Positions 7,377-13,876 of a stretch of DNA of 21,879 nt are shown one piece after another; positions within the stretch are counted from its first letter, which is position 1; every line of letters starts with the position of its first letter. This stretch comes from a virus. The stretch is from positions 1-21,879 of IMG/VR virus record IMGVR_UViG_3300040801_003241. The stretch is one strand, 5' to 3'. The translations under genes and the position numbers were made by a program. The notes below the pieces were generated by a model. That model saw nothing but the letters and a program-made list of their open reading frames with translations. It was not told the DNA's origin and searched no databases.

Positions 7377-7393
7377 AAAGGGGCCGCCGCCCC
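7377..7393 (-). terminator. Weak hairpin/attenuator-like element before queE
   Basis: On the minus strand GGGGC (7393-7389), loop GGCG, GCCCC (7384-7380) is followed by TTT. It lies in the 102-base gap between the first gene of the left operon and queE. The stem is only five base pairs and the T-run short, so any effect would be partial read-through control. Confidence 0.3.
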
Positions 7394-7419
7394 GGCGATG
7401 GAGAAGGGCAGGGAGCCCC

Positions 7420-7764
7420 TTACTCCGCCGCTTCGGCAGGAGCCGGCGCGGACTTCGCCTTCTCCTCTTCCTTGTGCTTCCGGAGCGTCGCCCCGTCGAG
7501 CCCGTAGAACGTGCACCACTTGCCATACTGGGTGGCGATGGTGCCCTTCTCCAGCCCGGCCGCGGTCGCCGCGTGCATGACCTCGTCCCGGAAAGCCGGG
7601 CGGCCCTTCTCGGCGGCGATCTGGTCGGCGATGGTCCAGACGGCGCGGGTCTTCGTCCCGTCCTTCGGCATCGTCACCCCGTTCTTGCGGGGCATCTTGA
7701 TCTTCTCTTCCTTCGGCGCGGCGGGCGCTTCGCCCTCGGCGGCTTCGGGTTTCGTCTTGGCCAT
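7420..7764 (-). CDS. Small phage protein with VW-I-D...TQYxKW domain, possible regulator
   Basis: 114 residues from the ATG at 7764, which is preceded by AAGGAGG. The N-terminus and C-terminus are charged and Ala/Glu/Lys/Pro-rich, probably disordered. The core (about residues 40-88) reads VWTIADQ..., R..EV..A...G, then GTIATQYGKW. The same pattern appears in the C-terminal half of the divergently transcribed protein at 7969-8403, so the two are paralogous over about 50 residues. I recall this domain as common and uncharacterised in phage small proteins; its predicted helical pattern could be a winged-helix or HTH-like fold. It is the first gene of the modification operon, so an early regulatory or DNA-binding role is possible but unproven. 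Confidence 0.82.
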   Translation of the reverse strand: MAKTKPEAAEGEAPAAPKEEKIKMPRKNGVTMPKDGTKTRAVWTIADQIAAEKGRPAFRDEVMHAATAAGLEKGTIATQYGKWCTFYGLDGATLRKHKEEEKAKSAPAPAEAAE

Positions 7765-7807
7765 GGTGCTGCCTCCTTCTGGCAATGGGTGTGAGCGTAG
7801 CAAAGCG

Positions 7808-7837
7808 ATCCTACCCTACCCGGCGAGGCCCCCGCAA
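7808..7837 (-). promoter_or_regulatory. Sigma70-like promoter for the left (modification/polymerase) operon
   Basis: Minus strand: TTGCGG at 7837-7832, an 18-base spacer, TAGGAT at 7813-7808. The start codon of the first gene lies 44 bases downstream of the -10 box. The same TAGGATCG -10 with an 18-base spacer recurs at 17953 and 21339 on the plus strand, which supports it. Confidence 0.55.
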
Positions 7838-7901
7838 GCGTTTTCTTGAGGGGCGCAGCGAGAAAAGCGATATGGGAACCGATGTGGTTCGACAACACCT
7901 G

Positions 7902-7930
7902 TTGCATTGTTGAGGTGGTGCGGCTATCTT
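7902..7930 (+). promoter_or_regulatory. Sigma70-like promoter for the 7969 gene
   Basis: TTGCAT (7902-7907), 17-base spacer, TATCTT (7925-7930), 38 bases before the ATG at 7969. An almost identical promoter (TTGCAT-17-TATATT) precedes the 19907 gene. It diverges from the minus-strand promoter at 7808-7837 within a 204-base gap. Confidence 0.6.
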
Positions 7931-7968
7931 ACTCGTATCGGAAGCACACGGGAAGAAGGAACCCAGCC

Positions 7969-8403
7969 ATGACCACCAAGTTCTACAGCACGAAAGCCAA
8001 CGCCAAGCGCGCCCTCAAGGTTGCTCTCGCGAAGATCGACCTCACGCCCGAAGACGTGGCGTTCCAGATCGACGGCGAGGACGGGCAATACTTCGTCCAC
8101 CTCACGTTCGACGCCGCCGAAGTCCCCGATGGCATCGAGACGCTCGAAGGCTTCAACGTCGAGCTTGTGGGCGAGGACGCCCCCGCCCCGGCGAAGAAGT
8201 CGGCCTACATTCGCGAGGTCTCGGACCATGGCGGCGTCTGCGCCGAGGTCTGGGGCATCTGCGACGAGATGCAGGCCGAGGCGGACGAGGCGGGGGAGAA
8301 GCTCTCGCGCAAGGCCGTGATCGAAGCCTGCCGGCAGCAGGGCATCGCCTTCGGGACTGCCCGGACCCAGTACCAGAAGTGGAAGACGAAGCGGGGCGCC
8401 TGA
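7969..8403 (+). CDS. Phage protein with TQYxKW domain, paralogue of divergent neighbour
   Basis: 144 residues. The ATG at 7969 has AAGGA nine bases upstream. Residues 1-70 form an alpha/beta segment (TKANAKRALKVALAKIDL, then QYFVHLTFDAAEV) that resembles small single-domain phage proteins. Residues 85-140 carry the domain shared with the protein at 7420-7764: EVWGICDEM, R..VIEA....G, GTARTQYQKW. The fused N-terminal segment is therefore what distinguishes the two copies. It has its own promoter and a strong hairpin terminator directly after its stop, so it forms a single-gene unit. Function is unknown; binding to nucleic acid is a guess from the helical shared domain. Confidence 0.85.
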   Translation: MTTKFYSTKANAKRALKVALAKIDLTPEDVAFQIDGEDGQYFVHLTFDAAEVPDGIETLEGFNVELVGEDAPAPAKKSAYIREVSDHGGVCAEVWGICDEMQAEADEAGEKLSRKAVIEACRQQGIAFGTARTQYQKWKTKRGA

Positions 8404-8427
8404 GCCCCGCGACTTCCTCACCAGCGC

Positions 8428-8468
8428 AGGGTGGGAACCGAACAGGTTCCTGCCCTTGCTCCCTTTTG
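8428..8468 (+). terminator. Rho-independent terminator after the 7969 gene
   Basis: Arms 8428-8439 (AGGGTGGGAACC) and 8445-8456 (GGTTCCTGCCCT) pair over 12 bases with two G-U wobbles around a five-base loop, followed by CTCCCTTTTGT. It starts 25 bases after the stop codon. Confidence 0.7.
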
Positions 8469-8470
8469 TG

Positions 8471-8499
8471 TTGCAGCACCCCTCTCGACATGGGATAAC
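8471..8499 (+). promoter_or_regulatory. Sigma70-like promoter for the 8524-9087 gene trio
   Basis: TTGCAG (8471-8476), 17-base spacer, GATAAC (8494-8499), directly behind the terminator and 25 bases before the next ATG. The -35 box resembles TTGCAT of the promoters at 7902 and 19850. Confidence 0.5.
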
Positions 8500-8523
8500 T
8501 AATCATCGAAAGGGAGACGAGAA

Positions 8524-8688
8524 ATGCTCTACGACATCCAGTACTCGGCCAAGGAAATCAACGGCGAAGCCCGCATCACCAACAAAGTGCTCCGCGTGGC
8601 GGCCTTCTCGACGGACGAAGCGGTCGCCAAGCTTTCCGCCGATCTTCGCCAGAAAGGCTACCTGCTCACCGAAGGCAAGTTCCTCTAA
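8524..8688 (+). CDS. Small phage protein, 54 residues, unknown function
   Basis: The frame runs from ATG at 8524 to TAA at 8686. It begins MLYDIQYSAKEING and contains TDEAVAKLSADLRQKGY, an alternating strand-helix pattern ending in a strand (LLTEGKFL). AAAGGGAGA lies about six bases upstream. Third codon positions are mostly G or C, as in the neighbours, and a promoter stands just ahead, so I consider it real. No family recognised. It heads a three-gene group with spacings of 17 and 10 bases. Confidence 0.75.
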   Translation: MLYDIQYSAKEINGEARITNKVLRVAAFSTDEAVAKLSADLRQKGYLLTEGKFL

Positions 8689-8705
8689 TTGAAAGGGCTA
8701 CCACC

Positions 8706-8864
8706 GTGCAGACGATCATCCTCACCCGCGACGACTTCAGCAGCGAGCTCCACCCGAACCGGTGGCGCGAATTCTGCGAAGAGCTGGGCCTCAGCTTCGA
8801 CCCCGAGACGGGCGAGTGGCCCGAAGAGATCACGCTGCGCGTCGCAGTCGTTAACGCCAACTAA
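8706..8864 (+). CDS. Small phage protein, 52 residues, GTG start
   Basis: The frame opens at GTG 8706 (AAAGGG eight bases upstream, in the ACCACC context common in this genome) and closes with TAA at 8862. The protein begins MQTIILTRDDFSSE and contains WREFCEELGLSFDPETGEW and a terminal strand TLRVAVVNAN. The pattern resembles other compact phage accessory proteins, but I do not recognise a family. Neighbour spacing and strong GC3 support it. No other frame here gives a protein with its own ribosome binding site. Confidence 0.72.
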   Translation: MQTIILTRDDFSSELHPNRWREFCEELGLSFDPETGEWPEEITLRVAVVNAN

Positions 8865-8874
8865 GGAGGGCAAC

Positions 8875-9087
8875 ATGCTCGTTAAGTTTTCCACTCTCGC
8901 CGGCGGGGTCTTCATCGAGGTCGAGACCTCGGACAGCTGCGGGTACCTCCCGCACGCCCGCTGCTTCCGCTTCGACGCCGAGGGGCGGGCGGAATACGCC
9001 CACCACTCCGACCTCTGCATGCACGGGGCGCGCGGGGCACGTTGGTATGGCCACCAGTTCCGGGAGGCGGACTTCACGTTCGCCTAG
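8875..9087 (+). CDS. Small Cys/His-containing phage protein, unknown function
   Basis: 70 residues from the ATG at 8875 with AAGGAGG immediately upstream. The frame is open further back to 8689, but that part shadows the 8706 gene. It starts with strands (MLVKFSTLAGGVFIEVET) and holds three cysteines (C22, C30, C48) and several histidines, among them AHHSDLCMH, that could bind a metal. Its TAG stop lies in the palindrome CTAG shared with the stop of the convergent minus-strand gene. Function unknown. Confidence 0.75.
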   Translation: MLVKFSTLAGGVFIEVETSDSCGYLPHARCFRFDAEGRAEYAHHSDLCMHGARGARWYGHQFREADFTFA

Positions 9088-9329
9088 AACGGGGGCAGCT
9101 CCGCATACGCCTCGCAGCCAAGCGCGATCACCCTAGCCGGTGGTCGCGCATTCCATTTCTGGCATTGCTCGGTCTTCTCATCGAAATTCATGCATGTCAG
9201 GCAACTCCGGTGCAGGCGGGCGGCCTCGATCAGGTCCGCGATCCGCAGCTGGAGCTGGACCCGCTCCTTGGCCGGGGACCACGAGAAGGCCGCGTGGGTT
9301 GGGCTCAAAGCCTGATCCCGTGAAGTCAT
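9084..9329 (-). CDS. Small four-cysteine phage protein overlapping the helicase 3' end
   Basis: 81 residues. The C-terminal half has CLTC (C43, C46), C56 and a tail ARPPARVIALGC (C72) ending in ELPPF. This CxxC...C..RPPA.VI..GC...PF pattern is familiar from small zinc-binding-like phage proteins. The N-terminal half contains an amphipathic helix (KERVQLQLRIADLIEAARLH). It overlaps the helicase frame by 152 bases in another frame; GGAG lies ten bases before the ATG at 9329, so the exact start is less sure than the gene. It closes the minus-strand recombination block. A DNA-binding or partner role is only inference. Confidence 0.78.
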   Translation of the reverse strand: MTSRDQALSPTHAAFSWSPAKERVQLQLRIADLIEAARLHRSCLTCMNFDEKTEQCQKWNARPPARVIALGCEAYAELPPF

Positions 9330-10974
9330 AGGCGATGATCTCCGGATACTTGAGGTTGGTGACGACCTTGATGTGCGTCGGGACGCGGATATGCTCGATC
9401 ACGTCCAGCAGGGCCGTGGTCGTTCGCGGGAGCGCGGCGTTCTTGACCGGGGCGTGGAGCGCCCACCACTTGCGAGCACGCATCTTCATGAAGCCAGAAT
9501 GCTCTACCCCAACAAAGTCCGTAAAGCGTCGGGACCCGCAGTAGTAGGAGACGCGGACGCTATCGGGCTTCCCCGCCTTCTGATGACGCACCGCGATCAC
9601 GCGATCCACGGCAAAGACCTCGACCTGCTTCGGCTCCGCCTGTGGGCGTTCGCCAGCGATCAGCGCCGAGGTCGAAGCCCCAGGAGCCACCTTCTCTTCG
9701 CGCGGGAACTCGTGACCGCACTCAGGGCACACGCGAACGCTGATGTGGACGTATGTCGCGCACTCGGGGCAGACCCGGGTCGGCGGCTCCCCCGAACCCT
9801 TGCCGCGCTTCTTCGGGATCGTCGGGTAGTTGATCGGGCCGAGGCGTTCGGTATTCCCGGCGAAGTCGAGGACGAGGCAATTGCGTTTAGGCCCTGCGGC
9901 GATGGCGGCGAGCCTCCCCTCCGGCGTATCGAGATCGAAGCCCGAAGCAAAGACGGGGCGCGTCCCTCGCCCTAGCATCTGGACCCATAGCCCCGGCGAC
10001 TGTGTCGGGCGAAGCATCAGGATGCAGTCGATATGGGGGAAGTCGAAGCCGGTGGTCAGGATATCCTTGTTGACGAGCGCGCGGTAGGTCCCGTCCCGAA
10101 AGCCAGCGATGGCGGCGTCCCGGTCCTTGTTGCTCATCTTCGAGTGGACGAAGGCGGCGGGGATATCCATCTCGTTGAGCATCTCAGTAATACGCTCGGT
10201 GTGTTCGATGCTCGATGCGAAGACCAACCAGTGGTTACGATCCGCGGCGATCCCGCGCGCTTCCCACAGGGCTGCGCCAATCACGTTCTGTTGGTCGATC
10301 TGTTCGGTCAGAGCCGACTGGACGAATTCCCCGCCCCGGATGCCCACGCTCGAAGTGTCGATCATCACCTGCGGCTTCTTCGGGACCAGTGGGGCGAGGT
10401 AACCTTGCGCCAGCATCCAAAGGAACGCCGGCCCCGAGGTCAGGTCGAAGCAGATATCATCGAAGAGCTGCCCGTCCGTGAGCATCCCCGTCCCGAGCCG
10501 GAAGGGCGTCGCCGAGAGCCCGATGACCTTCAGGGCCGGGTTGTAGGCGCGGACGGCGGCGATGAACTTCGCATACATCGCGCTGTCGTTATCCGACACG
10601 AGATGGCATTCATCGATCATGATGATGTCGGTGTCGCGGAAGAGTTTGGCGCGCTTGGCCACCGAAGCGATCCCGGCGAACGTGACCTGCGCGTGGACAT
10701 CCCGTCGCCCGAGCCCAGCCGAGTAGACACCGGCCGGGGCGGTCGGCATGATGCGCAGGAACGTCTTGTAGTTGTTCTCGATGAGCTCCTTGACGTGCGT
10801 CAGGCATATCACCTTGGTCGTCGGGTAGGCTAGCAGCATCGAGCGGGTCAAGTCCGCCTGCACAAAACTCTTACCCGTCCCGGTGGGCAGGGCGAGGATC
10901 GGGTTGCCGGACTTCGTCCGAAAGTAGTCCCAGACGGCAGCGACCGCGGCCTCCTGATAGTCTCTCGCCTTCAT
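9178..10974 (-). CDS. Superfamily 2 DNA helicase with zinc ribbon
   Basis: 598 residues. Motif I PTGTGKS (30-36), motif II DECH (121-124), motif III SAT (154-156) and motif VI QMLGRGTRP (332-340) identify an SF2 DEAD/DEAH-type helicase of the RecQ/UvsW/Rad3-like 'ATP-dependent helicase' class common in siphophages. A C4 zinc ribbon follows (C402, C405, C416, C419). The ATG at 10974 overlaps the nuclease stop as ATGA; the earlier frame to 11052 shadows the nuclease. The last 30 or so residues (rich in Gly, Pro, Ala) overlap the next gene and look like out-of-frame reading, so the ancestral stop may have been near 9300. Likely partner of the Cas4-like nuclease in end processing, replication restart or recombination. 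Confidence 0.93.
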   Translation of the reverse strand: MKARDYQEAAVAAVWDYFRTKSGNPILALPTGTGKSFVQADLTRSMLLAYPTTKVICLTHVKELIENNYKTFLRIMPTAPAGVYSAGLGRRDVHAQVTFAGIASVAKRAKLFRDTDIIMIDECHLVSDNDSAMYAKFIAAVRAYNPALKVIGLSATPFRLGTGMLTDGQLFDDICFDLTSGPAFLWMLAQGYLAPLVPKKPQVMIDTSSVGIRGGEFVQSALTEQIDQQNVIGAALWEARGIAADRNHWLVFASSIEHTERITEMLNEMDIPAAFVHSKMSNKDRDAAIAGFRDGTYRALVNKDILTTGFDFPHIDCILMLRPTQSPGLWVQMLGRGTRPVFASGFDLDTPEGRLAAIAAGPKRNCLVLDFAGNTERLGPINYPTIPKKRGKGSGEPPTRVCPECATYVHISVRVCPECGHEFPREEKVAPGASTSALIAGERPQAEPKQVEVFAVDRVIAVRHQKAGKPDSVRVSYYCGSRRFTDFVGVEHSGFMKMRARKWWALHAPVKNAALPRTTTALLDVIEHIRVPTHIKVVTNLKYPEIIAYDFTGSGFEPNPRGLLVVPGQGAGPAPAADRGPDRGRPPAPELPDMHEFR

Positions 10975-11804
10975 GCAATGGGGTCCCAGCTGCCGCACGC
11001 CTTGCGGAGGAAGTCCTTCGGGATGTTCGCTTCGTGTTTCGCGCAGCGCCACTGCCCGTCCTCGACCGGGGAGGCGAAGGCGCAGGAGCGGCAGTTAATC
11101 GAGGGCGGCTCCTCATGGTGGCATATCTCGCGGTAGTCGCAAAACTTGCAGACCCACCAGGAGCTGTCTTCGCTGATGCGAGGCGGCGGCTTGTGGGCTT
11201 CGATGACCTGCGCCGCGATGTCCCGATAACGCTCGGCTACCTCGCGCTTATAAGGCACCACCACGAAGTGGAGCTCATCATCGTTCTTGTTGACTGCGAC
11301 GAAAAGGCCCCACCGCAGGCCAAGGTAGTGCATATAGACCTGCATCTGGGCGTAGTAGCCCACATTCGAGAGCGCCAGCCCCTTCTCGACCAGCTGCTTG
11401 AAATACTTGTCGCCCATCGTCTTCATCTCAAGCAGGCCCTCGCCTTCGAGCCCGAAGCGGGCGAGGTTTCGCACCTTACCGTCGCATGAGCCGCCGAAGT
11501 GCCCGTCATGATCGATAATGCGGAACTGTTCTCCTGTGCTCGGATCACAGTCCTCCACTACGGCACCAATCCCGCGCAAAAGCGCGATTAGGCGCGGTTC
11601 CTCGTCATGGCCGCGCTGCCAGATGCGAAGGGTCCTCGCCTTGTGCTTCCCTGTCTTCGCCCATCGGAACGAATACCAAATCTGGCGAATACACTTCTTC
11701 CCGATCTGGGACGCGCCGAGATGACCGCGGAAGCCGTCACCCTGTTCGCGCTCCCCTATCCGGTCGATCTCCTTGCGGATTTCTTCGCCGGCGTCCTTGG
11801 CCAT
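10971..11804 (-). CDS. PD-(D/E)XK nuclease, Cas4/RecB-like, with predicted Fe-S cysteines
   Basis: 277 residues. The nuclease core is visible: GGSCDGKV (D108), LLEMKTM (E126, K128) and QMQVY (Q153-Y157, the RecB motif). One N-terminal cysteine (C38, KKCIRQIWY) plus C219, C222 and C228 (CKFCDYREIC) match the Cas4/AddB layout for a [4Fe-4S] cluster. A second Cys group follows (C238, C241, C254, C270), giving an extra C-terminal metal-binding-like module. The start ATG (AGGA nine bases upstream) lies 68 bases inside the RNase H frame. Such nucleases in phages act as exonucleases in recombination and DNA-end processing; helicase and ssDNA-binding neighbours support that. No CRISPR array is present. 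Confidence 0.9.
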   Translation of the reverse strand: MAKDAGEEIRKEIDRIGEREQGDGFRGHLGASQIGKKCIRQIWYSFRWAKTGKHKARTLRIWQRGHDEEPRLIALLRGIGAVVEDCDPSTGEQFRIIDHDGHFGGSCDGKVRNLARFGLEGEGLLEMKTMGDKYFKQLVEKGLALSNVGYYAQMQVYMHYLGLRWGLFVAVNKNDDELHFVVVPYKREVAERYRDIAAQVIEAHKPPPRISEDSSWWVCKFCDYREICHHEEPPSINCRSCAFASPVEDGQWRCAKHEANIPKDFLRKACGSWDPIA

Positions 11805-12234
11805 AGCCGAGTTCCTTTCGCTGCTCGATCATGATGCGCTTCGCATTCGCGTCGCACCAGCGGTTCACGAAGAAGCGTGCTTCTTCTCGATTAGTATGCC
11901 CTTTCACGTGCCGAAAGGATACCGTGGCGTCTGGAAACGCCGCGGCCTTCGCCGTGAGGAAGGCGGCGTTGTTGCTTAGGCATTTATCGATCACCGTCAG
12001 GCAATCGGTCTGTGCCAGGATCTCGCGAGCGCCCCGCTGGTAGGCGAGCCACAGGCCGTTGTATAGAGCCCATTCCTCGGCCTGCGTCGAATGCTCGGGC
12101 AGTCGATGAAAGGCCCCGAAGCGTTTGATCCGCTCGGGGAAGACAAGGTTATTCGAGAGCGTGATCCAAGCCGCCCACCCCGCAGCGCGGGTCTCAGGGC
12201 AAAAGCTCGCATCAGCGATGACCGTTGCACGCAT
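11737..12234 (-). CDS. RNase H-like ribonuclease
   Basis: 165 residues with an RNase HI-type fold: IADASF (D8) in the first strand, STQAEEW (E53 or E54), QTDCLTVID (D77) and HVKGH...WCDANAK (H113, D128). These are the four acidic residues and the loop histidine of the active site. It should cleave RNA in RNA-DNA hybrids, for example Okazaki primers or origin transcripts. AGAGG lies seven bases before the ATG. The basic C-terminal 20 residues overlap the nuclease gene by 68 bases and are probably a non-conserved tail. Tandem hairpins separate it from the ssDNA-binding protein upstream. Confidence 0.85.
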   Translation of the reverse strand: MRATVIADASFCPETRAAGWAAWITLSNNLVFPERIKRFGAFHRLPEHSTQAEEWALYNGLWLAYQRGAREILAQTDCLTVIDKCLSNNAAFLTAKAAAFPDATVSFRHVKGHTNREEARFFVNRWCDANAKRIMIEQRKELGYGQGRRRRNPQGDRPDRGARTG

Positions 12235-12252
12235 TGGATACCTCTTAAAGAT

Positions 12253-12289
12253 GCGGGGCTTTTCACCCCGCTCGGGCGGTCGAGCCGCC
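12253..12289 (-). terminator. Tandem hairpins between ssDNA-binding protein and RNase H genes
   Basis: On the minus strand a GGCGG/CCGCC stem (12289-12275, five-base loop) is followed by a GCGGGG/CCCCGC stem (12271-12253, seven-base loop) and then ATCTTTAA. It lies in the only sizeable gap of block 3. The short T-run suggests a leaky terminator or RNA-processing site reducing expression of the distal nuclease/helicase genes. Confidence 0.45.
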
Positions 12290-12303
12290 TAGCCCATAGC
12301 GCC

Positions 12304-12978
12304 TCAGGAGGGCTGCTGCGCCCACGGAGGGGCCTCACCCGAGGACGCCGGAGGGGTCGGAGCCGGAGCACCCGATGCCCACGGAGGTGCTGCGCCGCCA
12401 GCGGGTTGCGGGGCAGGGGCAGGGGCGGGAGCCGGCATTCCCGCAGGTGCAGGTGCCGGTGCCGGCGCAGCAGCCGGGGCCGGGGCCGGGGCAGGGGCCG
12501 AAGCCATCGGAGGCTGCGGGGCCGCCGCAGGTGCCGGGGCAGAAGGTGCGCCACCGCCACCCGGTGTCGGGGGGTTTCCCCGGGCGTCGAGATACCCCTT
12601 GATCTCGTTCCCCATCTTCGAGGGATCGTCCTGACGCGGCACGGCCTCGACCTTGACCTGGAACGGACGCCCGTGCAGTTCCTGGCTGTCGTTTACGACC
12701 ATGCAGCCGGTCACGTGGCAGATGGCCGAGAGCTCGCCCATGGCGATCTCGACCGCCTGCGGGTTCGGGTTCTGGACGTTCAGGCGAGCGATCAGTTTCT
12801 TGCCCACATGGGCTCCGTCGATCACCGTCAGGGTGAGGACAAGCATATACCCGTCCTGCCGCTTCGTCTGCTTGTATTCCGACCCCGTGATCTGCACGGC
12901 GTAGGTCCCCGAGGGGAGGACGTCAATGCCGCCGGCGTTCGGGGCATACTGGTTGGCGTTAAAATTCAGCTGGACCAT
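12304..12978 (-). CDS. DUF669-like single-stranded DNA-binding protein with Pro/Ala tail
   Basis: 224 residues. Residues 1-130 match the DUF669 pattern of phage ssDNA-binding proteins: LNFNANQYAP near the start, VLPSGTYAVQITGSEYK, LTLTVIDGAHVGKKL, a central HVTGC and GRPFQVKVEAV, and GNEIKGYL. From about residue 137 a long Pro/Ala/Gly linker of AP repeats follows, containing two copies of PPWA near the end (APPWASG and APPWAQQ). Disordered tails with a terminal motif recruit partner proteins in other SSBs; that role is inferred here. It lies directly after the Sak4-like ATPase, its usual recombination partner, with a five-base gap and ACCACCATG start. Confidence 0.85.
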   Translation of the reverse strand: MVQLNFNANQYAPNAGGIDVLPSGTYAVQITGSEYKQTKRQDGYMLVLTLTVIDGAHVGKKLIARLNVQNPNPQAVEIAMGELSAICHVTGCMVVNDSQELHGRPFQVKVEAVPRQDDPSKMGNEIKGYLDARGNPPTPGGGGAPSAPAPAAAPQPPMASAPAPAPAPAAAPAPAPAPAGMPAPAPAPAPQPAGGAAPPWASGAPAPTPPASSGEAPPWAQQPS

Positions 12979-12983
12979 GGTGG

Positions 12984-13661
12984 TCAGGCTCCCTTCTCTA
13001 TCTTGTTGAAGATGGCGGTCAAGTCCGGGTACTCGATCTCAGCCAAGACCCCGGACCGGTCTTTGGCATCCACCTGCGCATCAGGCTTGGTGCGGAGGTA
13101 GTAGTAGGTGGCCCCGTTGGCGTCCTTGCCGACCGAGGCGTGGAATACCTCATCGAAGAGGTAGGGCAGCTCGGGCCCGACCGTCTGGCCCGGAGCCTTC
13201 GGAGCGTAGCGCGAGACGCCGGTCACCCCGTTGACGGTCTGATCCTCCTTCGCCGTGACCACTACGTGCTTGCCGGGCAGGTCCCGGAACGCCTTGGTCA
13301 GGGGGATCATCTGATCGATGAGCCCACCGTAGGCCGCGCGCCCATCCTTGGTCTTCTTCTTTTCGGCCTCCAAGACCTTCTCCGCGATCTCGCTAAGGCT
13401 GTCGAGGCACACGGTGCGAACGTGGCGAGCCTCGGCCGAGGACCTGAGCCAAGTGAAGGCATCCCAGACGTCTTTGATCTCGGTGACCTCGATCACCGGG
13501 ATCTTCTTATGGCGCAGCGGCATCAGGCCGCTCTCCGCCGAGATAATGAGCGGGGCCGGGGCCGTCCCGCAAAGGGTCGTCTTCCCCATACCGGCCCGCC
13601 CGTAGACGAGGACCTTGATGCCGTTGCGCTGCGCGAGCTGGTCCGTGGTCACGATCTTCAA
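12984..13661 (-). CDS. Sak4-like P-loop ATPase (ssDNA annealing/recombination)
   Basis: 225 residues. Walker A is GRAGMGKTT (21-29) and Walker B is VCLDSLSE (D87). The layout (short N-terminus, Walker A near residue 20, ISAESG after it, VVVTAKEDQ near residue 145) matches the AAA_24/Sak4 family of RecA-core phage ATPases, which anneal or pair ssDNA with the help of an SSB. The adjacent DUF669 protein fits that partnership. The ATG overlaps the stop of the upstream 72-residue gene (ATGA), so translation is probably coupled. A general RecA-like role is the main alternative. Confidence 0.87.
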   Translation of the reverse strand: MKIVTTDQLAQRNGIKVLVYGRAGMGKTTLCGTAPAPLIISAESGLMPLRHKKIPVIEVTEIKDVWDAFTWLRSSAEARHVRTVCLDSLSEIAEKVLEAEKKKTKDGRAAYGGLIDQMIPLTKAFRDLPGKHVVVTAKEDQTVNGVTGVSRYAPKAPGQTVGPELPYLFDEVFHASVGKDANGATYYYLRTKPDAQVDAKDRSGVLAEIEYPDLTAIFNKIEKGA

Positions 13662-13876
13662 ATATCCCTCCTGTCATCAATGAGCCATCGGGCGAGCGTT
13701 TCGAGCCCTTCGATGACCAGCGCGGCGTTGTTGAGCCGCAAGACGTCTTCGAGCGTCTCGACCAGCATGGTGTTGGACATGTCCGGGAGGTCGTCGCGGA
13801 TCTTAGCCTGCAGGGCGAGAAGCCGGCGCTGATCCAGCTCGGACGGGGGCCCAGATATGATGGGACGGTCGTTCAT
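13658..13876 (-). CDS. Small helical phage protein, unknown function
   Basis: 72 residues, starting MNDRPIISG. The rest is predicted helical (SELDQRRLLALQAKIRDDL, VETLEDVLRLNNAALVIEGL) with a repeated leucine pattern that could form a helical bundle. It is joined to its neighbours on both sides by ATGA overlaps (13873-13876 upstream, 13658-13661 downstream). I do not recognise the family. Position next to the Sak4-like ATPase suggests an accessory to the recombination block, without direct evidence. Confidence 0.8.
   Translation of the reverse strand: MNDRPIISGPPSELDQRRLLALQAKIRDDLPDMSNTMLVETLEDVLRLNNAALVIEGLETLARWLIDDRRDI

Noticed and set aside
10971-11804. Cas4-like protein as evidence of a CRISPR system
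   Set aside because: No cas1, cas2 or repeat-spacer array is present; Cas4-like nucleases are common in phage recombination modules.
12091-13101. 336-codon plus-strand frame opposite the SSB and RNase H genes
   Set aside because: Arg/Gly-rich low-complexity shadow of the Ala-Pro repeats on the true minus-strand gene; no start signal.
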